DNA of 64,000 nucleotides from QGON01 sp963691905 (GTDB lineage: Bacteria > Pseudomonadota > Gammaproteobacteria > Chromatiales > Chromatiaceae). Numbering within the stretch: the stretch's first letter is position 1; every line of letters starts with the position of its first letter. Positions 17,703-24,340 of the stretch are shown piece after piece. Made by a program: the position numbers and the translations under genes. Under the pieces are notes generated by a model, which made no database searches, was not told the DNA's origin, and saw only the letters and a list, made by a program, of their open reading frames with translations. The stretch is taken from positions 124,001 to 188,000 of the forward strand of contig OY829893.1 in the NCBI GenBank assembly GCA_963691905.1. Direction: 5' to 3'.

Positions 17703-17734
17703 TTGACCCAAGCACAAATGGGATCATAATCCCA
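17703..17734 (+). promoter_or_regulatory. Second promoter with the same palindrome over its -10 box
   Basis: TTGACC (17703-17708) and CATAAT (17725-17730) are 16 bases apart. The -10 box lies inside TGGGATCATAATCCCA (17719-17734), which shares TGGGA and TCCCA arms with the promoter at 14555. It would drive the DUF6502 and second DUF5666 genes. Confidence 0.6.
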
Positions 17735-17744
17735 ACAGCGCCAT

Positions 17745-17777
17745 GTTCCGGCCAGCCTTCCAGAGGCTGGCCGGAAC
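17745..17777 (+). terminator. Strong hairpin between cytochrome and DUF6502 genes
   Basis: A perfect 13-bp GC-rich stem, GTTCCGGCCAGCC and its complement, has a 7-base loop. There is no T tract after it. It either ends or stabilises the cytochrome transcript, or forms the 5' end of the next transcript, because it starts just after the candidate promoter at 17703. Confidence 0.55.
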
Positions 17778-17823
17778 CTGCGCACTTACGAGATCAACTA
17801 CCGATATGGAATGAATCAGTTTG

Positions 17824-18648
17824 ATGTCCAACGAGATCCAGAAAACACTCACCGCCGCCATCCTGAAACTCCTGCGGCCACTGGTGCGCCTGCTGTTACG
17901 TAACGGCATGAGCTACGGTGACTTTGCTGATCTCAGCAGATGGGTATTTATGGATGTGGCGGAAAAAGAGTTCACTCTCCCGGGGCGCAAGCAGTCAGTA
18001 TCGCGCATCTCGGTCATCACCGGCCTCACCCGCAAGGATGTGAGCCGCCTGCAGAAGATAGAGACACCTGACGACTCCGCCATTGCCCAGCAGTACAACC
18101 GGGCAGCCAGGGTAATCGCAGGCTGGCTGCGGGACAGCCGCTTCCACACCTCGGAAGGAACGCCAGCTGAACTCTCTTTCGATTCCGGGGTCAACAGCTT
18201 CACTGCGCTGGCGAAAGAGCACAGCGGCGACATCCCGCCCAGGGCCATCCTCGATGAACTGCTCAGGGTGGGAACGGTCGAACAGAACGAAAACGGCAAC
18301 ATCCGTCTCCTGATGGAGGCCTTTGTCCCCCGCACCGGGGAGAAGGACAAACTGCATATATTGGGCACCGACGTCTACCTGCTGCTATCCACCATCGACC
18401 ACAATCTGCGGCTGGGCGATTCCGACCCCCGCTACCAACGCAAAGTGGCCTATGACAACCTGCCAGAGGAGGCGCTGCCCGGTTTCCGGGAGATGAGCGC
18501 AGAGAAGGCCCAGGCTCTGCTGGTCGAGCTTGACCGTCATCTCTCCGCGCAGGACCGAGACCTCAATCCAAAGGTAAAAGGCAGCGGTCGCAAACAGGCC
18601 GGCATTGGCATCTACTACTTCGAGCAGGACATGACCGAGAATGACTAA
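17824..18648 (+). CDS. DUF6502-family protein
   Basis: The 274-residue protein matches the pattern I know from DUF6502: LLRPLVRLLLRNGMSYGDFADL, then EFTLPGRKQSVSRISVITGL and TRKDVSRL. The N-terminal 90 residues look like a winged helix-turn-helix domain, so a DNA-binding role is plausible but unproven. There is no signal peptide. ATG 17824 is taken over the adjacent TTG. The gene overlaps the following DUF5666 lipoprotein gene by 8 bases, so the two are coupled. DUF6502 genes are often seen next to DUF5666 lipoproteins, as here. Confidence 0.8.
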   Translation: MSNEIQKTLTAAILKLLRPLVRLLLRNGMSYGDFADLSRWVFMDVAEKEFTLPGRKQSVSRISVITGLTRKDVSRLQKIETPDDSAIAQQYNRAARVIAGWLRDSRFHTSEGTPAELSFDSGVNSFTALAKEHSGDIPPRAILDELLRVGTVEQNENGNIRLLMEAFVPRTGEKDKLHILGTDVYLLLSTIDHNLRLGDSDPRYQRKVAYDNLPEEALPGFREMSAEKAQALLVELDRHLSAQDRDLNPKVKGSGRKQAGIGIYYFEQDMTEND

Positions 18649-19843
18649 CATGAAAATATTTCCGATCCTTTTCATCACCCTCATTCTTTCCGGTTGCGGC
18701 GGTGGTGGTGAGACCCAGACTGCTGATGGCGGCATCGGTGGCACCGGTGTTGCCTGGGGGCGCGTCACGGGTTTTGGTTCCATCTATCTGAACGACATCA
18801 AATACGAAACCACAACCACAAGTTACCAGTTCGAGGAACCGACACGGGTCGATCAGTCAGACCTGAAGGTCGGCATGGTGGTGCGGATCACCGGAAACAA
18901 CGACGGCGTCACCGGCGAAGCGGACACGGTGGAGTACGCCGATCTGTTGGAGGGCACCGTCAGCGGCAATGACATTGCTGGCAGCAGCAGCCTGACTGTG
19001 ATGGGTCAGACGGTGATCGTCGATCTCGACACCATCTATGACGACGGCGGCACTGGCATCCTGCTCGCCGACCTTGCTATCGATGCAGTCATCGAGGTCA
19101 GCGGCTTCTCCGATGGTCTTGGCGTCATCTACGCCACCCGCATCGAGGTGAAGTCCGCCACCTGGAACGGCACAGATCAGCTCGAAGTCAAAGGCATCGT
19201 GCAAAACCTGACCGCCACCACCTTCGAGCTTGGCGGCCTCACGGTTGATTGGAGTACGACAGCAAGCCTGCCAGATGGCAACCCTGTGGAAGGCCAGTAC
19301 GTCGAAGCCAAAGGCGACAGCTTCAATGGTGCGACCTTCGTAGCAGACGAGGTGGAGACCGAAGGCGACGGCGATCTGGAGTGGGCCGAGGATGGCGAAG
19401 AGCTTGAGATCGAGGGAATAGTCACCACCGATTTCGATGGTATCACCAATCAGTTCACGCTCAATGGCCAAACGGTTCAGATAACCGCATCCACGGAGTT
19501 TGAGGACGGAAACAGCGGCGACATCCTGGCCGGAAAACCTCTGGAAGTAGAGGGCACCATGGACGGCACACTGCTGGTAGCCAGTGAAATCGAATTTGGC
19601 ACCGATAGTGCCGACAAACTGGAGATTGAAGATACCGTCGCCAGCGTGGATCTGGGCGCAGGCAGCTTTACCACTGCCCTGGGCTTACAAACATTCGTTA
19701 CGACCACGTCGACGATCTTCATCGACGAATTGACCAACGACCAGTTCTTCAGCCTGGCCAGCCTGAACCCTGGTGACAGTGTCGATGTCAACTACGTCGA
19801 TGAGGGCGGCACTCTGACAGCCACCAAGGTGGAACGGGAGTAG
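18641..19843 (+). CDS. DUF5666-family lipoprotein
   Basis: The 400-residue protein has a lipoprotein signal ending LILSGC, then a glycine-rich stretch and four to five repeated beta units (GRVTGFGSIYLNDIKYET, LEVKGIVQNL, LEIEGIVTTDF and so on). It is very acidic. It is a paralogue of the N-terminal part of the protein at 14667, with GRVTGFGS(I/V) and LKVGMVV in common, but has no hemes. ATG 18641 overlaps the previous gene; ATG 18650 (MKIFPIL) is an equally good start. The job of DUF5666 is unknown; OB-fold-like surface domains are one guess. Confidence 0.85.
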   Translation: MTNMKIFPILFITLILSGCGGGGETQTADGGIGGTGVAWGRVTGFGSIYLNDIKYETTTTSYQFEEPTRVDQSDLKVGMVVRITGNNDGVTGEADTVEYADLLEGTVSGNDIAGSSSLTVMGQTVIVDLDTIYDDGGTGILLADLAIDAVIEVSGFSDGLGVIYATRIEVKSATWNGTDQLEVKGIVQNLTATTFELGGLTVDWSTTASLPDGNPVEGQYVEAKGDSFNGATFVADEVETEGDGDLEWAEDGEELEIEGIVTTDFDGITNQFTLNGQTVQITASTEFEDGNSGDILAGKPLEVEGTMDGTLLVASEIEFGTDSADKLEIEDTVASVDLGAGSFTTALGLQTFVTTTSTIFIDELTNDQFFSLASLNPGDSVDVNYVDEGGTLTATKVERE

Positions 19844-19845
19844 GT

Positions 19846-19906
19846 AGGAGCGGCGCCCCGCCGCGATTGCTCCGTTGGCGGGTAAATCGCGGCGGGGCGC
19901 CTCTTC
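19846..19906. repeat. REP-like element, family D
   Basis: GGAGCGGCGCCCCGCCGCGA and its near-complement TCGCGGCGGGGCGCC form a long hairpin immediately after the DUF5666 stop codon, where it could serve as a transcript end. A related element lies at 50452-50511. Confidence 0.7.
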
Positions 19907-20130
19907 AGCATCGACGCCTATCTGCTTACTGGCTTCGGTGAGGGTCTTGCGGCCGAATCCGGAACTTCCGATCAACGCCTCCCCAAGCTTCAGGATAGGG
20001 TGCGGTGATGAAACCAAGCTTAAAAGCGCTCCAATAGCACTGGATTTTACCCGCCCATAGCAGCCCTGTGAGCATCCGTTTATGATGAACGATGCCGATC
20101 TCCTGCTGGAGAGAGACTACAGGGATAGAA

Positions 20131-21801
20131 ATGATGATAAAATGCCTGTTTTTCGGGCTGCTGTTTGGCCCCGCCCTTCTGTCAGCCAGTGGATCTTCCA
20201 TTGCCGGAGGATCCGACACCCTCTATGTGGATGGCTCCATCCAGACAGACCACTGCCGAAACTACAGCCCTGAAACCCGTAAGTGTGGTGGCGGCAAACA
20301 GGTCGCCTACCAGGCGCTGGCCGGTGCCTCCGCAGTGGCAGTTGCAGGGAACAAGGTGCTGATACGTGGCGGGGTATACCGTGAAATACTTAAACCCAAG
20401 CATTCGGGCACAAAATCAAAACCCCTTATCTTTCGCGGCTATGAGGGAGAAACAGCAATTATCAGCGGCGAGCATCTCAAGCCCGCCATCGACATCTCTT
20501 ATCGCAGCCATCTGATCCTGGAAAACATCGAAGTTCACGACGTGAGGCGCTGGCTCTATGGGCGGGATGCGGATTACAACCAGATCATCAACTGCCGCTT
20601 CATTGGCGCTCACGACCCCAATGGCAGCTCAAAGACAGGCCTCTTCTTCGAACAGGCGGATCACAACCGCATCATCAACAATCTGTTTGACGGCACCACT
20701 CAGGACAACCTCTCACTGGTGAAGTCGGACAGCAATCTGGTGCAGGGCAATCGCTTCCGCAACGGCAAACACACCCTGTGGACCATCAAGTGCGGCAACA
20801 AGAACATCATCAGGGGTAACGACCTCTACAACGAACTGCAGAAGATCGGTGAGATCTACGACTGTCATAACGTGGGCTTTGACCATCAGTTTGACGATGA
20901 TGACGCCACCAAACACAATCTGGTGGAGGACAATGACTTCACCTACACTCCATCCAGCGGCAGACACTCTCCCTACGCAGGCATCCAGCATGCTGCCCAG
21001 CAGAGTATCATCCGGCACAACCGGTTTCGCCACACGATAGGCCCAGCAATGCAGCTCGCTCTGTATGGCAAAGAGGCCCGCTACAATACCGGCAACCGCA
21101 TCTACAACAACACCTTCCACGCCACCAGCTTTGCTGCAATCGAAATCGCATTGGGAGGAAAAGGCTACCATCTTGATGACAATCTGCTGGTCAACAACGC
21201 CTTCACCCGCAGCATCTTTGTCGTCAACGACGAACGCTGGGACTGGTACAATCGCTTTCTCCGGGGTGCACCGGTGCAGATCAAGACAGCTCGTCTCGAT
21301 GGCTTCTTTTTCGACAACAACCTGATATTCAATAAAGAAGTGGGGGAGTTCTATCTCATCTCCCATGGCGTGCGTAACTCCAACCGCAATCCCTATCCGC
21401 AATCCGTGAGTGCCTGGATGAAATCGAACCCGGAGCTGTTCCGGAATTTCGTCGAGGCCGATCCGCAATTCGTGGATGAGGGCAACAACGACTTCACTCC
21501 CGGCAGCAGCAGTCCCCTGGTGGATAGCGGCCGCTTTCTCACCCGCACCCGCAGCGCAGGCAGCGGAACGGAGATACCGCTCGACGACGCCTCCTGGTTC
21601 CAGGACGGTTTCGGCATCCCCGGCGAAAAAGGCGACGAGATTCAGCTGGAAGATCAACAGCAACGCGCCAACATCCTCTCAGTCGATTACAAAACCAACC
21701 AGATAACGCTCGATCGTCCGCTAACCTGGAACAAGGGTCAGGGCCTCGCCCTGAGCTACAACGGGAGAGGACCTGATATCGGTGCCATCGAAAGACCCTG
21801 A
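20131..21801 (+). CDS. Secreted right-handed beta-helix protein
   Basis: The 556-residue protein starts at ATG 20131 (or 20134) with AGGGA upstream and has a signal peptide (IKCLFFGLLFGPALLSASGS). The body contains many Asn-rich parallel beta-helix turns of the NosD/pectate-lyase type, such as NQIINCRFIGAHD, NRIINNLFDGTTQDN, NLVQGNRFRNG and NRIYNNTFHATS, between about residues 120 and 400. The tail contains SPLVDSG and GPDIGAIERP, common in polysaccharide-lyase-like proteins. No catalytic residues can be assigned. Polysaccharide binding or cleavage outside the cytoplasm is the likely role. Confidence 0.8.
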   Translation: MMIKCLFFGLLFGPALLSASGSSIAGGSDTLYVDGSIQTDHCRNYSPETRKCGGGKQVAYQALAGASAVAVAGNKVLIRGGVYREILKPKHSGTKSKPLIFRGYEGETAIISGEHLKPAIDISYRSHLILENIEVHDVRRWLYGRDADYNQIINCRFIGAHDPNGSSKTGLFFEQADHNRIINNLFDGTTQDNLSLVKSDSNLVQGNRFRNGKHTLWTIKCGNKNIIRGNDLYNELQKIGEIYDCHNVGFDHQFDDDDATKHNLVEDNDFTYTPSSGRHSPYAGIQHAAQQSIIRHNRFRHTIGPAMQLALYGKEARYNTGNRIYNNTFHATSFAAIEIALGGKGYHLDDNLLVNNAFTRSIFVVNDERWDWYNRFLRGAPVQIKTARLDGFFFDNNLIFNKEVGEFYLISHGVRNSNRNPYPQSVSAWMKSNPELFRNFVEADPQFVDEGNNDFTPGSSSPLVDSGRFLTRTRSAGSGTEIPLDDASWFQDGFGIPGEKGDEIQLEDQQQRANILSVDYKTNQITLDRPLTWNKGQGLALSYNGRGPDIGAIERP

Positions 21802-22109
21802 GATCCTGCCCTTACTGCCTCCCTGATTATGGGATGAGACAGGGGGATGTCAGGAGCCGAAAAAAGGCTTGTTTTCCTATATAGAAATCACATCAGGAAA
21901 CAGGTTACTTTAGGGGAAATGCAATTCTATTCCGACTAAAGAAACTCTGCCAAACAGCGCTACAATCTATAGTGAAAGAGGTGAAAAGACCCGCAATATT
22001 TCTTTCCAGAGAAAGGTTACGGGTCTGATCCAGAATTCGTGCCTGCAATGGCAGACCGAAACGGACGGGCGACCTCTCCCGATTGATGTGACAGGGTGAA
22101 TTCGACGTA
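21802..22109. other. 308-base spacer before the signalling operon
   Basis: There is no convincing gene. The right half holds a stem-loop (21987-22026) and AT-rich sequence with TACAAT/TATAGT hexamers near 21961-21973 that could be a -10 region for the operon starting at 22110. I see no good -35 box. Confidence 0.5.
21987..22026 (+). promoter_or_regulatory. Leader stem-loop upstream of the diguanylate cyclase operon
   Basis: AGACCCG (21987-21993) pairs with CGGGTCT (22020-22026), and an inner hairpin CTTTC/GAAAG with loop CAGA lies between. The structure sits about 85 bases before the start codon, within the probable 5' leader. It does not match a riboswitch class that I recognise. Confidence 0.35.
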
Positions 22110-23054
22110 ATGTTTTCAGGTCTTCAGGATACCAGCCCCAACGTTCTGATCGTCGATGACGCGCCGGACAACCTGAACCTGTTGCAACGCCTGTTGGCTG
22201 ACGAAGCCTACGAGATCCGGGTGGCGCCGAATGGGGAATTTGCACTGCGTGCCGCGGAGGCCAGCCCCCCCGACCTGATCCTTCTCGATATCCATATGCC
22301 GGAACTGGATGGTTTTGAGGTGTGTAAACGCCTCAAGTCAAACGACCTCACAAGGGATATCCCTATCATTTTTCTTACCGCACTGAGCAATCCCGAGGAC
22401 GAGGGCCGGGGGTTAAAACTCGGGGCGGTGGACTATATCACCAAGCCTTTCCAGGCTGAGATCATCAAGGCGCGCTTGCGTACTCATCTGAAATACGTAC
22501 ATCAACGCAATCTGCTGGAACAACTTGCAAAGCTCGATCCTTTAACCGAGATCCCCAATCGGCGGTTTTTAAACGAACAGCTGGAGAAAGAGTGGAGCCG
22601 TTCCCTGCGTAGTGGTTCCCGGCCCCTTTCCGTGGCCATTCTGGACGTGGATTTCTTTAAAAAATACAACGACAGCATGGGGCATCCTATGGGAGATACG
22701 GCACTGATTGCGATCGCCAGAACGATGACGCAAATACTCAGTCGCCCTGCAGATCTGGCGGCACGTTTTGGTGGCGAAGAGTTTTTCATCCTGCTCCCCG
22801 ATACGGATCAGAAGGGCGCAGAGATGATCGCTGAACAGATCCGCAAAGCGGTGGAGGCACTCGCGCTTGCTTATCCGGTAGCCTCGGTCACACACCACCT
22901 TTCGGTGAGCATCGGGGGCACCACAGCTTTGCCCTCACCCGGCATTGGGTACAGCGAACTGATAAAACGGGCCGATGCCAATCTCTATGAAGCCAAGAAT
23001 TCGGGACGAAACCGGGTCTTCTGGCCGGGTTTTCCAGCCGGTGAGGATGAGTGA
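22110..23054 (+). CDS. PleD-like response regulator with diguanylate cyclase domain
   Basis: The 314-residue cytoplasmic protein has a receiver domain (residues about 11-130, phospho-acceptor D60 in LLDIHMPELDG) and a GGDEF domain (about 145-305) with the active GGEEF motif at 221-225. An RxxD inhibitory site (R212-D215) lies five residues before it, so product feedback by c-di-GMP is expected. Phosphorylation, presumably by the hybrid kinase at 24341, should control c-di-GMP synthesis. AGGGTGA precedes the start. It is the first gene of a tight three-gene operon. Confidence 0.93.
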   Translation: MFSGLQDTSPNVLIVDDAPDNLNLLQRLLADEAYEIRVAPNGEFALRAAEASPPDLILLDIHMPELDGFEVCKRLKSNDLTRDIPIIFLTALSNPEDEGRGLKLGAVDYITKPFQAEIIKARLRTHLKYVHQRNLLEQLAKLDPLTEIPNRRFLNEQLEKEWSRSLRSGSRPLSVAILDVDFFKKYNDSMGHPMGDTALIAIARTMTQILSRPADLAARFGGEEFFILLPDTDQKGAEMIAEQIRKAVEALALAYPVASVTHHLSVSIGGTTALPSPGIGYSELIKRADANLYEAKNSGRNRVFWPGFPAGEDE

Positions 23055-23143
23055 GATGCCATCGCCCACCGGACGGGTCGCCTCCCATGACCCCATCGAT
23101 AACCCTGCGTCTGCAGATCAAGGATGCGCTTGAGGAGACGATT

Positions 23144-24334
23144 ATGCTGCGACTTAAGATTCCCGTTCTCTTCCTGTGTTTGACGTTTTTCTCCGCAATC
23201 GTGCCCGCGCAGGAGAACAAGCCTGTCTATGTTGGGTTTGATGGGGAGTTCAGCCTGCTCAACAGTACCTCTGCCCAATCGATCGAACGGGGCATCCAGA
23301 TCGCGCTTGACGAGATCAACGAAGCCGGCGGCGTGTTGAACGGCCGGTCGATGAAACTGTTGACCCGTGACAACCGCTCCATTCCGGCTCGTGGGCGGGA
23401 GAATATCCGGCGATTTGCCGAAGTGGAGGATCTGGTCGCCGTAGTGGGGGGACGTTACAGCCCGGTCCTCCTCGACGAAATCGATCTGGTTCATGAATTG
23501 GGGATCGTATTACTGGATGCCTGGGGTTCAGCTGACGGCATTACCGAGCATGAATACCGCCCGAGCTATACCTTTCGCCTCTCTCTGCGTGACCGGTACG
23601 CCATGCCAGCCCTATTACGGCATGCACTGGAGAAAGGGGCAAAACGGGTTGGAATCATGCTGCCTAATACCGGTTGGGGACGAAGCAATGCCAAGGCAGC
23701 CCAGCGTTATCAAGAGCGTGAGTCAGCGCCGAAAGTCATGAAATCAGTCTGGTACCACTGGGGTGAAAAAGAGATGTTGCGACACTATCGCACACTGCTG
23801 AGTGCGGGGGTGGATGCGGTTATTCTGGTAGCAAACGATATTGAGGGATCCCGGCTGGTCTATCAACTGGCTGCGGTAGATGATGACGAGAGGCTGCCGA
23901 TTATCAGTCACTGGGGGGTAACTGGCGGCAAGATGGTGGAAAAGAGTGGCGCAATGCTGCACAAGCTCGATTTTTCCGTGGTTCAGACCTTCAGCCTGTT
24001 TACCGCTGATCCCCAGATCCGTGATCGGGTAATGAGCCGGGCCAAGCGGCTGTTTGACATCCAGAGGGTCGAGGATGTGGAATCGCCCGTGGGTTTTGGA
24101 CAAGCATATGATCTGATGCACATCCTGGCCCACGCTGTGAATAATGCCGGTACCACAAATCGGGCCAAGGTGCGGGATGCCCTTGAACAGGTGCGCGACT
24201 ACCAGGGGCTGACCGGTTCCTACCCACGCCCTTTCACCCCTGAAAGCCATGACGCGCTGAAGCAGGAACAGGTATTCATGGCCCGTTACCGTGAAGACGG
24301 GGTCATAGTCCCGCTCTCTCTTGAGCGCAAATAG
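23144..24334 (+). CDS. Periplasmic type I binding protein (branched-chain amino acid/urea-like)
   Basis: The 396-residue protein starts at ATG 23144 after GAGGAG and has a signal peptide (MLRLKIPVLFLCLTFFSAIVPA). The fold is that of ABC-type leucine/urea/amide receptors: QSIERGIQIALDEINEAGGVLNG near the N-terminus, VVGGRYSPV, and GFGQAYDLMHILAHAV near the C-terminus. No permease or ATPase gene is adjacent, and the gene sits between a diguanylate cyclase and a hybrid kinase. It therefore probably works as a ligand receptor for the kinase rather than in uptake. The ligand is unknown. Confidence 0.88.
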   Translation: MLRLKIPVLFLCLTFFSAIVPAQENKPVYVGFDGEFSLLNSTSAQSIERGIQIALDEINEAGGVLNGRSMKLLTRDNRSIPARGRENIRRFAEVEDLVAVVGGRYSPVLLDEIDLVHELGIVLLDAWGSADGITEHEYRPSYTFRLSLRDRYAMPALLRHALEKGAKRVGIMLPNTGWGRSNAKAAQRYQERESAPKVMKSVWYHWGEKEMLRHYRTLLSAGVDAVILVANDIEGSRLVYQLAAVDDDERLPIISHWGVTGGKMVEKSGAMLHKLDFSVVQTFSLFTADPQIRDRVMSRAKRLFDIQRVEDVESPVGFGQAYDLMHILAHAVNNAGTTNRAKVRDALEQVRDYQGLTGSYPRPFTPESHDALKQEQVFMARYREDGVIVPLSLERK

Positions 24335-24340
24335 GCCGCC

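Noticed and set aside
20713..21663. 316-codon minus-strand frame opposite the beta-helix gene
   Set aside because: The plus-strand frame has a signal peptide, ribosome-binding site and clear repeats; the opposite frame is a codon-bias shadow.
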